Positions 1 to 12,413 are shown, numbered from the stretch's first letter. The stretch: DNA of 37,263 bases from Lactifluus volemus (GCA_022376515.1 WTXI01000340.1:1-37263), one strand, 5' to 3'. The notes: generated from the letters alone by a model not told the origin. A program made the numbers and translations.

Positions 1-645
1 ATTGAATTGGTCTACGGTATATGTTCACAGTTCATCTCAATATTAGTAGAGTCGCATCATGATGTATGTACACAAAGTTGACACGGAACCCCGATTAGAT
101 GTACCCTTCTCCGACTTAATTTATCATTAGCACCAGCGAAGGTCAATGCTTGTATTTGAGTCAATGCAGAGTGACGTTGAGTAAGACTTACGGCCCGGGC
201 CCGGCATTCTTCAAGTTATAATAAACTGGTCAAACGAATAAACGTTCGTCGTCACACTTTCTAAGGCATTTGGACCCATTACCAAAAGTTGAACTTGTCT
301 CAGATCCGGATCATTTCTGTCTCTTGCTCCGCCTGAGGTTCCCTCTTGAGCATCTTCTGCATGCCAGAAGGTGGTGTCTCTGACAAAGGCTTGGCCTCCT
401 TCATGACGGCGTGCACCTCTCACTGGCAGTCAGAAACGTCTCTGAATCACACTGTGTCCCAAGCAAGTACGCTTTTCTCGACATAACGCTCAACTCGCTA
501 CTGTAACGTCATGTACTTCTCTGTTCTCTTACAATACACTGCATTATTCCAACACCTGTGCCTTGGCCCCGTGTGGAGCATGGGTCAACGCTGGGACATT
601 GTACAGAGCCAAAATTGAGAATACATAACCAATTGGGAAATTCCT
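1..645. other. Intergenic, downstream of the O-methyltransferase gene
   Basis: No gene is supported here. Short open frames on both strands show no family signature, no coherent splice structure and no hydrophobic or motif pattern. The stretch directly next to 646 would be the 3' untranslated region of the minus-strand O-methyltransferase gene. Confidence 0.4.
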
Positions 646-2581
646 CTACTTCGGAACGGCAACTACCTTCTGATACCAGATCGCCGTTGGCGTGTCATAA
701 TGTACGGCAACGAGCTTCCAGCCCGACTGGGCGAATAGATCACGAAGATACGTCACCGAGCGTTCTTGGCCGTTGAAGGAACACATCATCTTCCATGCGC
801 GCAACCGTTAGTTACTTTGCCACCGTGACCAAGCGCGCATTTTTCTTACCATAAGGTCTGTGTTGTACGCCATAGAGCCTGCACGGCCCATGTTGGGGAG
901 CAGCGGCTTGGGAGGCACTGGAAGCCCGGCGCCGGGGATATCATGCGTCGCTGGTTCGTCACAGGCGTGTGGGATAGGCTGTTCGACAATGACGACCTGT
1001 GTCTTAGGTCCAGCGGCCGCGCGCAGATGTTTCAATATCGTGAGACAATATTTATCAGCCCAGTCGTGCAATATCATCCGCATGAGGTACACCGAAACTT
1101 CTTCCTTCTGGGAAACCTGCGGTTCAAAGAAATCTTGGGCTTAAAAAAGCCCGAACTCAATCCTCGTTTCTGGGAAAGCGGAGGTGAAAGCGACTAACCT
1201 TGGAATTTCACGCGCCCGGACTCGACAGCATCAGGCATATTCGTCTTCCAGTACTGTAACCGATATCTTTCTCTCGCAGTCTGAGGTCGGATTGAACACA
1301 CATACTTCGATTGCATCGCGTATGACAGGCTCCCGGTCTTGGATGAGGAAGCGAAGATGGGAATGGTGCGTGGCAAGCGTCAAGGACTGCGCGCCAACGC
1401 CACCGCCAACATCGACGACCAATGAGCCTTCAGGAAGCTTTTCCCAGCTGTATCCTTCCAGTTCGATATTTCGTGTTAGTGGATGTTCTGAAAAGCTGCA
1501 CAGTATGACTGCACCTTCAAGAATTGCGTTGGGTGATGACATGTTCCTCAATCCGGACATGGCGGCCCCAAATCTAGCAAGTCGCAATCTGTTCTCTGGA
1601 CATTCAAACCAGGACCACATGTCGCCGTCGAAACGGAATGCTTTGTTCAAAGCGGTCTTATTCGCTTCACTGGAATGTGCAAAGTCGGGGTCGAGAAGAG
1701 TCTCCGGCAGATAAGCAGAGCTTTTGAAGCCCTCATCGAGACTGTGGGCGGGCATCAGGATGTAGGCGACCGTGTTCAACGAGAAACCCAAACCCGTGTT
1801 CGATAATGGACGTCATTCCGAGGGTTCCGATGTGTTTTGACTCAGGACTACTATTGTGAGTTCACTTCTCGGGATATTCAGACTTAGAGCCAACCTTGCC
1901 AAAAGATCGTCCACTGATTTCCCGGTATCCAAAACAGAGGACAGACGGTTATTGGCAAAGACATCTGGCGTCACTTCGGTGAATATATAATTCGTGGCGA
2001 GACAACGGAGAACCCGAGCTGTTGCGATGTTACTATAATAGACAGCGTTTCGACTCTTTTGATACCCACCCAGTTTTCCGGGGTGAACATCAGTAGGCTT
2101 GGCAATTTCCCGAACGTGTTTACCCTAGGTATCAGTAGGTCAGTGATGTCAGTGATGGCTATAAAAACTGATGAACAGATAGTATATCATTACTTGGGGG
2201 CCAGCATCTCGAAGAATCTCGGCGACATGGGTGCTTACTGCAGTCCGCAACGCAGTGCAAACATGGAACTTTGTTTAGCAATTTCGTCAGCAATCGTGTC
2301 ACGGCCATGGGTAAAGTCAAGCCCACCTGCATCATAACATCGAGGACTGTGAGTGGCGCGGGCCTCACGAGCGTGATGAGCTGCGCAGCGGCGGACGTGA
2401 TGAACGACCCGGCCGACTGGATGATGGGATCCATGCGCGGCGCTTCAGTTTCGAGACTGAACCTCGAACCGGACGAAGGGAATGTGTAAGAGTTGGTGGT
2501 AACAGCATCTTCAATTTTCTTTATCGACGATTGTATGATGTTCGCGAGTGCTTTCAACTCGGCCAAGGTATCTTGGGCCAT
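646..2581 (-). CDS. SAM-dependent O-methyltransferase (COMT type), nine exons
   Basis: Likely transfers a methyl group from S-adenosylmethionine to a hydroxyl of a small aromatic or secondary metabolite in the cytosol; the substrate is unknown. Exons on the minus strand, in order: 2581-2327, 2268-2194, 2124-2070, 2018-1895, 1847-1794, 1741-1306, 1253-1199, 1139-850, 789-646. They sum to 1488 nt, an uninterrupted 495-residue frame, and all introns (47-69 nt) have GT...AG ends. The N-terminal part (about residues 1-190) is the winged-helix dimerisation domain, with GKLARVLRCLATNYIF and the stretch IIEHG-LDEGFKSSAYLPE across an intron. The SAM motif VVDVGGGVG lies at about 296-304 and the catalytic-type MILHDWADKY, with His at about 376, follows. 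The C-terminus ends in AVHYDTPTAIWYQKVVAVPK. The start at 2581 (MAQDTLAELKALA) fits the family; another ATG lies 57 nt upstream in frame. The gene looks intact. No biosynthetic core enzyme neighbours it, so a pathway cannot be inferred. Confidence 0.88.
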
Positions 2582-4384
2582 ATTCGGCGGTGAGTATGTG
2601 TTTATAAAGGATTGGAGGATCGGATGGAAACATCCCAACTTATATCTGACATGCTTATTGTCGTTTTCAGGTGCTTCCGAGTCGGCAAAGCTGGGCTAAA
2701 AAAAACTATAAAGGGCAGGTGAAGTTTGGGGTGTTAATTAAGATTCGGGTAGGCGGGATGCAACTGAACGGCTGCGGAATGTCCAGGAAGGGTTGTAGCT
2801 AAGCAAAAATAAGGAGTCGAGATCGATTGTAGGGTAACTTTTCCGCGTGCACACCAAGAATGTGCCGCACTTCCCAGCATCCCTAATTAGAAGCCAAGGT
2901 ACTATCAAACACAAAGGAAAATAATAATTAGATAGAAAGTAGAGACAATTGGAAACGATCACGCTTGGGATTCGACATTCCCCTCATTTCGCGCGCATCT
3001 CTGAGACAGTCTTCTGTGGGGTGTGGGGAAATAGACGAGGCGAATGGCACCTTGCTCGGCTGTTGAAGGGACAAAAAGATTTGACATAAGGAGACAATCT
3101 CCTGACACTTATATCGCCGAGAAACGGCGCCGCCGTAAATGAGGAAGGCGAAATCACTCCGTGTTCAGCCGACCAGAGCCCTGTCTCGCAAACCGACTTA
3201 TATCCCCCAGGAAAAACCCCTTTGGATTCCAGCTGCCCCGTTCTATTGAGTGCAAACACATTCTTACTGTGCACCCTATTGTCATGTACAATCCCATATA
3301 ATGGGTGGGGACCGCAGCTTGATCTGAGCTCAGGGGAATTCAGTTGCTGTTGCGCAGTGAGAGAAACGATCATTACTGAGGCCTGAGGTCCAGAGAAAGA
3401 GCCCATGACCAAAACACACTTGCCCAATCAGAGATGAAGGAACAACGTGCTGCATTTCGGAGAGATGGGATCGCCAGAAGTAGGAACGAAAGGTGTCTGA
3501 CGGACGGGTGTCGAAGTTACGGCGGGACGAGCATCAGACCCTATGCTGGCCGTGATGGCGGGAGTGGTACCTCATATCGGAGTCGCGTGAAGTACTGTAG
3601 CTAAGAAGTGACGATTCGTGATATCAACAGAGCAGGCCGGAAGACTCGACTCAGACGTGTTGGGTGGCTTACAAATATCAGATAACGACAGCCCGTCTAC
3701 GGGATGGGTGCGGTTATGATCTAGGTTCAGTGCTGGTAAAGGAGACACGCCAGGCCTCGCGGGAGGTGTGGTTGTGCTCAGGATAGCGACGGGATGCGGA
3801 GCAGTGGGAAGGGGGAGAAGGTGGGAGGATGAATGCCTGATTTGCGTGCCTGTGGGAGCGTTATGGCAATAGCCGGTACAAGGACGACTCGAACAGAATG
3901 TCGTCACGACGATTGGTAGAAGCTTTGAAGAAGGTTCTCGATGCCTTGATGTGGTGAACGGTTCTGAGAAGTTAGCTCGGGGGCGGACTGCGGAGCGCTT
4001 CCAACGATTTCGTTCCACACGCCACAGAAGTCATATTGCTGTTCGGGAAGAGCATTTTGAATGTCAAAATTTGAATGAGAGCCTAGTATACTCTAGCACA
4101 GCAACAGCTCATCTCCGCCAACAAAGGAAAGGACGAAGCGAATAAAGTTCGCAAATAACACGATGTCGCCATGTGCGACACAATCTCGAAGCACGCTTTC
4201 TGATACTCCTAGTTGATCCATCATATGGCGAGTGCGATCTAACAATCATCCCGTTCTTGAACACTTACAAGGATGCCTGCGATGACCCCCTTGACTCCTT
4301 GTACACGTAAAGCGGTATCTCTCAGGCTGTTGTGGTCTCTCTCTTGTGTCTCTCAACCCCGTCTAAACCCCAATTGAACACGCT
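2582..4384. other. Gene-poor stretch upstream of the O-methyltransferase
   Basis: Several open frames of 60-150 codons occur on the minus strand (for example 2984-3427 and 3572-4018), but none has recognisable domains, a credible start context or introns that join them. The part next to 2582 should hold the divergent promoter and 5' leader of the O-methyltransferase gene. I see no RNA gene or repeat. Confidence 0.35.
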
Positions 4385-4504
4385 TCAGAGGACATCCGAG
4401 GGTAATCTGTGCTGTATCGGCGGCCTTCGCACAGATGATGACCCGCTTTTACCAGTTACTACAACGGCCAAATTAGATGACAAAGTAAGGAACAAGAATA
4501 CACG

Positions 4505-4648
4505 GAAACGCCCCTTCCAACCTCTACGTCCAGTTTCGAAGAATTGTTCTAGTTCGTAATCTTCATCTGGGGCATCAAGCACCCATGTCAAGATGTGATG
4601 GTCAATCTCCGCTACCACTACCGAAGCTATTTCTTGGGCTATCTTCAC
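4505..4648 (-). pseudogene. Possible relic of a basidiomycete DUF6535-type protein
   Basis: The minus-strand frame reads VVVAEIDHHILTWVLD followed by an acidic stretch and LEQFFET. This resembles the recurrent Agaricomycete segment with the pattern ID..IL.WTLDAL.EDD.LE.FFE found in proteins with an N-terminal DUF6535 membrane domain. Only about 35 residues match. The expected downstream I-P-G-F segment and the membrane helices are absent, and no flanking exon can be joined, so this is at best a small gene remnant. Chance resemblance is not excluded. Confidence 0.3.
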
Positions 4649-5800
4649 AGCGATTGAAACGGAGAGAATCCCTGAGCAAAACGTGAATAATGAGGGGCAC
4701 AGTCACGGCATGGGTGGAACATTCTAAGGTTTGGTGGTGACATAATTTCGGGCTTTGAAAGTACGGCTACAGTATCCGTGTGACCCCTCTTCGCACACCC
4801 CACCTGGAAACAGGTCTACACTGGCTATCAAAAGCGAGCACTTCTTTTTGACTCCACCTTCCGGACTGCTTGACAACTTCTGCTGGAAAATCATTTTTAG
4901 GGCCTGGGCCCTAATTTCTGGCACCGGACCGTGACGTTATGGCTTTCATTGAATTTCATTCTTCGAGAGCTGAGTCGAGAACAATATCATGCACTCGTCC
5001 CGCTTTCTGGAATTTCAACCGATATGGCGTTCTGGCCATTTTCATGACTTTTCCACCCAGCCTTGTGATGACTACAGATGTGCCTGTTTACACAACGATG
5101 ACGTAGCACGTCTTAGCTGGGAAACCTACTGGCGCTTGGAAATTTGTACAGTATGTGTTCTCACCTAATCTTTTCAAAAGTCTATAACTTGAAACACCAT
5201 CCTAACGATCAGAGCCTCTAATTCGAGATTCAAAATTAGGTCATTTTTCAAATTTGTATGACAGCTCAAAACGACTGCGCTGTTTTCTTGGTTGGTCCTG
5301 TCGAAGACAGTTAGGCTAGAAGACGTCACTCACTGGCACAGTGTGGGAAGCACAAGGGCCGAGATCCGAGAAGCTGTCCAATTTGGATAGGTTTGTGACC
5401 CCGGTTTGGAAAGCTTGTCTCGTCTCCTCCATTACTACTACTATCAAAATTCATCTCAGAGATTTGTCTCTCAGATGCAGTTCCCTTTCTTCGAAGTTTC
5501 TGCGTTGTCCTTCAAGTTTCCGTCTGTGCTTCACGCCACATCCCTTAGGTTTCACCTGACTGGGGTGAGTATTCCGAGTGACGTACTGGGGCTGGAATGA
5601 CCCAGCTTCGTAGCTATTGTGGGACCTCGAATTCTTTAGGACGATTAATTTACTCGCCACTAGTTTCGAATCAAGATGTTCGTCGCCTTGTTATGGCCGT
5701 TAACGCAGCCGTCTGCCTCGGTCTCTTCGGATGTACAGACTTACTTCTTTGCATTAACCAGACATAGTGGATGCACAATCAACTTGCTTGTAATCCCTAC
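4649..5800. other. Non-coding stretch with no recognised element
   Basis: Open frames are short and overlap on both strands without family features. No tandem repeat, tRNA or transposon end was seen. AT-richer than the gene regions in places (about 5150-5280). A TATA-like TATAAATA at 5809-5816 marks its right edge and may belong to the cupredoxin relic that follows. Confidence 0.3.
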
Positions 5801-5826
5801 TTCTTGCTATAAATAGTATCTCTGGA

Positions 5827-6415
5827 AGACAGTTGTTGGCCCTGCTTAGTACCGTCGCGGTTCTGTTCAGAGGCGACCGCTCCGGCTACCGTGTCCCCCA
5901 CTGGCGGAGTATGGCAAGTCACTGTTGGCAACGGCACTGGTGGAACCGTTTTCACCCCTGATTACGTTGTTGGCAAATGTCCACTTTCCTCGTACCTACC
6001 GTCGCACTGGCGTTTCTTAATCAGAACGCGCCGCCCGGAGACATGGCCAAGTTCAGTTTCAATCTCAAAAACCACTCCATGCTCATTTGAGTATTCATGC
6101 ACGCAACCTAGACGATGGACTTGAATCTGATCCTAGACGAATCCTATGTTGGTTTATTGCCGGCAAGACGCGACCACCGCTGCGAGCCACAGCGGCAAAA
6201 GAATGACGTATTCCATCAATCCTGGGCCATACTCTCAAATAATTCGTTCACGGCCTTCCCTGCCGTTTCAGCCAGCGTATCGACCACCGTTAGTCCTACG
6301 CAGACAACTGTTGCAAGCTCGACCTGTAATTGCAGTAACATCAGTTATAGGACAGGGCCCAATCCTAAGTATATTGTATTACGCCATAGCGCTTTCATTT
6401 TTTCTGGTAGGATAG
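5827..6415 (+). pseudogene. Decayed cupredoxin-domain secreted protein
   Basis: Three hallmark segments of fungal extracellular cupredoxin proteins occur in order but in different frames. A hydrophobic, signal-like stretch QLLALLSTVAVLF (from about 5830) is followed after a frame change by TVGNGTGGTVFTPDYV (about 5920-5970). Then come NQNAPPGDMAKFSFNLKNHS (about 6020-6080) and YCRQDATTAASHSGKRMTYS (6152-6211), with a hydrophobic C-terminal tail as in GPI-anchored members. No ATG precedes the signal-like segment, no acceptor site joins the second and third parts, and a stop follows KNHSMLI. The family usually has SHC at the second copper site; here it is SHS, so a type-1 copper ligand appears lost. 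A TATAAATA at 5809-5816 sits just upstream. Best read as a pseudogene. A highly divergent gene with unrecognised introns is the alternative. Confidence 0.5.
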
Positions 6416-8235
6416 CGCACATTAGACGCTTGAGACTAGAACCAACGACATGGACGGACTGCACCTGTGAAGGCGGTGTTCGTGTGGTCGTGAAGATTGT
6501 GATATCTCAGGCTCCAGTGCACTTCTTGTCAGTTCCTTGCATGTGGCCTAACGCCCAAGGCGGATGGAACACCACCCCTGTGGCGTTGGCCCACCCAAAG
6601 ATCGATTCTACCCTGGGAGTCCCTTTATTTAGCAACTGCTCCAAGTGAGGCATTCTACAATTTGAGGAGCGCCAACTACAAGTCCCGAAAGAGCTGTACG
6701 CAAGCCAGGCACAACGATCTGTCACGGCGTCTGTACGGCACGTTGGCCTGGAACGGCGTGTTTTAATGTGGAATGGGTTGGGATATGCGCAGGTCTAACT
6801 GTAGCGATTTAAACCAGCTTTCAATTACGCCCTGAGTTACTAAGCTTTTCTATCAGAATCAGGCGGTGATTGGCGCCAACGATTTATTCGTCCCCGCAAG
6901 TGCAAATACAAGTCTCGCCTAAGGTTAGGCATTTTATGGGCGCTTGCCTTTCCAGCGTGCAGTGGAGCAAGTAGTAACACCACTTCGACTACGTAGAACG
7001 TAGAGTAGGCAAAACGGTGTTACGCCGGTTGCACGTGATTGAAGACGACTAAGTCCCATGATGCTCCAGAAACTGCCCTGACGCCAAGCAAAGAAATCCT
7101 TTCGTTACTCGTCACTCCCAAGTCGGGAGTCCTGATGTAAGCCGAAACGCCTTCGCAACACGCGATAGGCCTTCGATAGCGCAGGTGCGTCTGGTGACAA
7201 CACATCTCTCCGAGTCCGGGTCAAGAGAGATCCGGTGACTGTTGTGTTTCATTTCCCTCTGCCCTGTATTACCCTTTGTCCTGTTGCTGCCTACCACGTT
7301 GTAGAGGTGTACCCCTGTGTGTGCTCGAGTGATGCAGGTACCTCCCCGCTTCCCACCCCCTACCCCGCATTCTCAGTCTGCTGGCCGTCCCAACGGATCC
7401 CATTTCCCGCAGTGCAACGACAGGCCAGCACATCCACCACTTCGTTTTTGCTTCACTCCGTCGAAACGCTCCTTCGATCAACAAACGCACTACCTTCGCA
7501 ACTTCCTTCTCCTTTTCACCTTTGCACAACGGTTTTGTCCCATCCGGTTTTTGAACGGACGTGGGGATCTACGCCAACAACCGGAAGCAGAGCCAAACCG
7601 GTGCTACGGCTCACAGCGCAACTTGCCATCGTACGTGTCCTGTTGTTTCGCCCCTTCTCATGGTTCTGTGGTGCCATGATTCCCTACCAACACTTCGTTT
7701 TGATGAGCTTGACACCTGCTGTGGCTGCCTCCTCTCCTCCACACATATTACTATTTTCCCTCGAAGGGTATGTAGATAGGCTCAGATAGCGGCCGGAACT
7801 TGAGCCACCAACCTTACAGCCTCTGAGCAGGTGTGTGGCCATCCCACTTTGAGTCCTCTCTTATCTTTGCCGTTGGCTCGCACGGCAGTCGGATGGAAGG
7901 GAACAGGGCTGTTTCCGGGCGAAGGCCAATAGGGAGGAAAAATCGAAGGAACGCTCCGCGGTTCGCCGTTTGTAGGTTTCTTGTTAACTTGCAGAGATCT
8001 GCCCATCACATTCCAGGAAATGAAACTATGAGGAGAAGGCATGCACCCTATTTTACCTTGCCTGCGGGATTACTTCTAGCTTTTTATTTGCGATACTCTC
8101 CGTTTCATCAGCTGCTAACTTGGTAGAAACGACGACGACGTGTCGACGATTCTTCGTGTGCAGCGGCGCGAACTCAGCCGAGGGTAAATAGGCAGACTAC
8201 TGGCAGCCATCTCGGCTGCAGCCTCAGGTCGAATT
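6416..8235. other. Non-coding stretch with chance open frames
   Basis: The longest frame (7235-7789, plus) is Ser/Pro/Phe-rich without any domain and overlaps equally long frames on both strands, a pattern expected from composition. I see no gene, RNA or mobile element here. Confidence 0.3.
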
Positions 8236-8242
8236 CTATGGG

Positions 8243-8317
8243 ACAGTTGCTCAGGGATCAGTGTCGTGTCTGTATGATTATGTATCCCTGCCCGTGGTTC
8301 GATCCCACGCAACCTAA
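8243..8317 (+). other. tRNA-like relic (intact T arm, possible SINE head)
   Basis: A perfect T arm is present: 5-bp stem CGTGG (8293-8297), loop TTCGATC, stem CCACG (8305-8309), giving a canonical B-box sequence. Upstream, TTGCTCAGGG (8247-8256) resembles an A box. The acceptor stem pairs over only four positions (8246-8249 with 8310-8313), and no D or anticodon stem forms. It is therefore not a working tRNA. A tRNA-derived SINE head or an old tRNA pseudogene would explain it; coincidence is possible. Confidence 0.3.
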
Positions 8318-8800
8318 ACGGGTATTGGGGTCACGCATGCCGCAAACATGCGGAGGCTTGCGTACTGCAACTCCGCCTCGGTCTTGGGAGGTAATGTCAC
8401 AGCGGATGGGCACAACATACATTCTAATACAATCCACGGCCATTGGAACTACTTCGTGTCGGACGTCGGACTCAGTTGAAGCTCTGCGAACTATCGCAGC
8501 GCGGTGGCATGCATGATCCGAGTCGCTGGCTTCCCAAATGCGACATGGGGAGCGTTCGCCCACGGTAATGATAACTTGACAGCTCTTTTGGATGCCCAAT
8601 GGATCGTGTACAGTACGTGGCAAAATTGCCCCTGTCGGCGGCGGCCGCCCGAACTGGACGCCAGGGGCCCGGGCATCAGCGCCACTGGCAGTGGCAAAGA
8701 TGTGGACTTGCACGCACATGATGGGCGTGGGTGTGGGGCGTGATACGAGAAGGGAGACTGTCCTCCTCTCGAGTTCACACTGACATCACGGTTGCAGGCC

Positions 8801-8823
8801 TTCGTTCGTTCGTTCGTTCGTTC
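8801..8823 (+). repeat. (TTCG)n microsatellite
   Basis: Five full TTCG units followed by TTC form a simple tetranucleotide repeat in non-coding DNA. Confidence 0.9.
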
Positions 8824-11560
8824 AACGCGAAGTCCTGTGCATAGATGATGCGGCTATTTTGCCGTTGCCACGCCAGTTCCTGGTTCCACTCAGATGCCTC
8901 CTATATTATCTCGTAGGGAAGAGGACAAGTCTATTTCCTTTTCTCTCACGACTTTTGCAAGTTCACGCTCAAGCTCCGGTGCCTTCATTCATTTCCTTCC
9001 AAGCTTGACTCTCCGAACTCTTTTGAACAAAACTCACGACGCACGTTTGCTCATTTTACGCCCTTGATGCACACTGACCATGAGCAGGTAGGCAGGTCAA
9101 TATAGGCCAAAGTTTGATGAAGCTGAGGCTAGTGGATATAAGGTAACCGTATGCAGGATATGCATGTATTGCCACACTGACCTGGAGATAATGAGCCACG
9201 CCTGCCCCATCCTAGCGTAGCGTAGCCGCCCCACCAAATCCTATCCACGTCCTTTTTTCCGGGAACATGGCGCGGGGTATTCGTGCAGCGTGGCTTGCTG
9301 TCCGTTCTTTCAGGGGCTCTCTGATTTGGCTTTGGCTGGCAAAACCCGAGGTGATGTGTCGGTCATCTCTCGGGCAGCACCGAGGTGAGCCACAGGATCG
9401 CCAGCCAGCTGTGTCCCGAAGGCCATGTATAGCCGACGCAACGGAGCAAGATGTCGGCTCCGCGCCTGCAAACCCTTATTACATACTATGTACAACCAGC
9501 AGTCCGCCCCCCTCCCGACCCTTCACCCCTGTTGTGGTTCCTGCCGCATTCTTGTTATCTCTGGAAGGAACGATAATAGCACGGAAGGCAAGAAGCTGAG
9601 TCGGGGAGCCGGGCACGGCTATTGCCACGGGGCGGAGACAGACTTGCTATGTTTTGTTGTGAGGGAGTGCAATCTTTGGTTGCGCGTGTAGCATAGATGT
9701 GCGAACTGTACGGCTTTACAGTCAACAGGTTTGCCACTTTTATCACTCTCATTAGTATAGTGAACTGCGTGGCACAATAAAAGATAGCTGCAAGTCACAA
9801 TCCTGCCCAACTCAGTGCCGGCCACTCTCCGAGGGCGCAAGGGTTCAACCATGCGGCACTCGCGCTTTGCCCTTCGCGCCGCGCTCGGCAAGTTCCTTCC
9901 CTCCTCCTCCTTAAATCTTTTTTCTAGTTAAAGTGCCCCACCCCTTTGGGCAATCGGAGTGCATGGCGCACCTGCGACATTCGCGCAAGGAACAGCGCCG
10001 GTCCCAGTCAAGATAAAAGCCTAATTTCCCAAAGGAGGTGGAAAGGCAGTAAGGAGAACTTGAGGGGGCGAGGGAGAGAGAGGGAGGGAGAGGGATTTTT
10101 CGGAACAAAAACCCAAAAGAACGTGCCAGCCGAAAAAAAGGCAAAACTATCTAAACCTAACCGCGGCAAAGCGCGCGCGACACGCCACGAACGCGATCGC
10201 GCGCACGCTTGGGTGCAAAACTTGTGTCCCAATGAGACAAGGCGTATAGCTCCGAGTCGTTACCCAGATCGGCTTATCGATGGCCTTCCGTTTCGGGTGT
10301 CATATGTTTATCGATGGGCCCCAGGCACAAAAAACACACGTCCTGATTTGGGTCTTTTGGGAAGGGGGAAAAAATCACACACACAGGCAGCATACAATAA
10401 ACAGCGCAAAGACTGTACTCGGAAGAGGGGGCCATACATTAGGAAATTTCAAAAATGGCAATTTGCCTGTCCCCCCTGCCTTTGTTTGACCTTCCTGGCA
10501 TCCGCCCTTCCAAAATTCTGAATCTTCTGTGCTTTTCTTGCTTCTAGGGAGAAGCAGAGGAATGATGGATCCATGGTAATCCCCCTTGGTTCTTACGAGT
10601 GAGAGGTTGGGGCTTATTGCCTGCCTGATTTGGAGGGCTGAAAAGGAATGTGATATCGTGTGACTGTGTGACCTGGTTGCCTAATTTGTTATCTGTCATT
10701 TCAACCACCCTCACCCCATCCGACCAACCCCTCGGACCGACATTGTCAAAGTCTGAGTAGCCAGGGACGACCCAAATAATTTCCAAAAGTTGTTGTGTCG
10801 GTATAGAGATTCCATATACGTTTATCCGTTCGTTTTTCGTTGTCCTCTTTCCCCTCGATCAACCGAACGGCTCCGTTTGGTTTACCTCGACGTGGAACTT
10901 TCTCTCTACCTCCATCTCACATTGATGATCTGCAATTCTAGTTGTTATTTGGTGACGAATAAATGACCCACAACAACAAAACATACGCTTTACAAAGGTG
11001 ACGCCAATGGCACTCCAGCCTCCGTCTGCCAGTCACTTTTTTTCCTGGCTCATCCCCCACCGTCAATTGGCGCCTGTCGCCAATGTGACGTGAAGGGCCA
11101 TCCCTGTGCCTCTGGGCTTAGGGTGGTGGTGATCATGACCCCGTGCCTTACGTTACTGTGGCTTGGGGACTCTCATCCCCCTCGCAGGCTTCGGAGTGGC
11201 AGCACGCTTCGTGAGCGTAGCGCGGAATTATCCCCGCTCTGCCTTGCTCTGAGATATCACCGACAGCGTCAATGACAAGCGGTGGCTTTGGCGTGTTGTG
11301 GGTCACGCGATGTTCATCCAGTACGGCCACGCACCTGTCGCGTGTTTAAAGGGTATCATAGCGCCAATGTATTATAAAATTGGATGTCAAAAGCTCCCAA
11401 TTACATCACCAATATATACTTTTATTGCTACCTCAATGCTGGCCATGGACCTGATTCGTTTGAGGCGTCTTTGCCAGTAACTGATCACGTCTAGTAAAGA
11501 TACCAAGTAAAAATTCAGAAAGTGATCAAAGTGCCGAAGTATCCGTGCAACCCATCCTGA
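8824..11560. other. Long non-coding region upstream of the GATA factor
   Basis: No gene could be supported. The 191-codon frame at 9946-10521 is rich in Arg, Lys and Gly, spans purine-rich low-complexity DNA (about 10055-10100) and has no recognised domain. From about 10.8 kb on, pyrimidine-rich patches typical of basidiomycete promoters and leaders become frequent, so part of this region may be distal regulatory DNA or 5' leader of the gene starting at 12414. Confidence 0.3.
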
Positions 11561-11583
11561 TCGCCGACTCGGACCCGACCATC

Positions 11584-11608
11584 GGGTAAGGGTAACTGGG
11601 GGGTAGGG
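11584..11608 (+). promoter_or_regulatory. G-quadruplex-type motif
   Basis: Four runs of at least three G (11584-11586, 11590-11592, 11598-11603, 11606-11608) are separated by loops of 3, 5 and 2 nt, which meets the usual G3+N1-7 rule. More G runs follow to about 11660. It lies about 0.8 kb upstream of the GATA factor start. Whether it folds or matters is not visible from sequence. Confidence 0.45.
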
Positions 11609-11917
11609 TACGAGTCGGGGCTCCAGACACCCGCGGTAGGTGGTAGGGTCAAGGGTTAGACGAAAGGAGGGGGAGGAAGTAGATGAAATGAACGTGTGAG
11701 ATCAGAATCGTGGCAAGCCTTCTGGATCAGAAGTGAGCGGCTAAGCGAGATGGGTTACCTCTCCTTGCACATGGGCACGGGCAGCTGCGATGCGTGTACG
11801 CCGAGGGGAAAAGAAGTTTGGCGCTGCAGGGACGATGAGGCGAGAATGGGGGTGAGAAAAGGAGTGCTGACGTAGAAAGAAGCGATAACGAGAGGGGAGG
11901 AAGAAGGGAGAGAATTT

Positions 11918-11937
11918 GATATGATATGATATGATAT
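11918..11937 (+). repeat. (GATAT)4 microsatellite carrying four GATA cores
   Basis: Four GATAT units follow in tandem, with a further GATAA at 11884-11888. This puts five GATA cores within 55 nt, about 480-530 bp upstream of a gene for a GATA-binding factor. The tandem cores are followed by T rather than A/G, so they are not ideal HGATAR sites; only the GATAA one is. A role in autoregulation is inference. Confidence 0.5.
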
Positions 11938-12413
11938 GTTGTGCTAGTAAGATGTCCGTGTTGTAACTTATGTTACTGGTACTAATCGTTATACAAAACG
12001 CAACTGCAGGCCTGGGTAAAAAGACGAGCAGTACTGTCTCCGCGGAAAGAAGCCCGGGGAGGTGGACAGTAATATGAAATGTGGATGATCTTCATGGCCA
12101 TTTGAGAGAAGGAAATGACGAGCCAGAGGAATATCGTTGAAATAAATAGATTCCATGTTTGGGAAGAGCGACTCGACCGCCACAGGGCACGTTCACGGTC
12201 CAGAGAGAAACGACAACTTCTACCTGGAAATGTAAAAACTGAGTTTTAAAAAATGAAAAGAAAAAAAGAACGCAAGGCGGTCTGAGATCGAGTTGATTCT
12301 TGTTGGAGGAGTGAATACTTGTTATACTCGCGAGCACAAAGGGACATTCCCTCCGCCTCTCTTCCCCACCTCGTTCCGCCCTTTCCCTCTCATAGGCCTC
12401 CAATCTCCTTTAA

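Noticed and set aside
211..423. 70-codon minus-strand frame as a last exon of the O-methyltransferase
   Set aside because: The enzyme already ends naturally at 646 with its typical C-terminal strand.
9946..10521. 191-codon plus-strand frame
   Set aside because: Arg/Lys-rich text from purine-rich low-complexity DNA, no domain, no splice partners.
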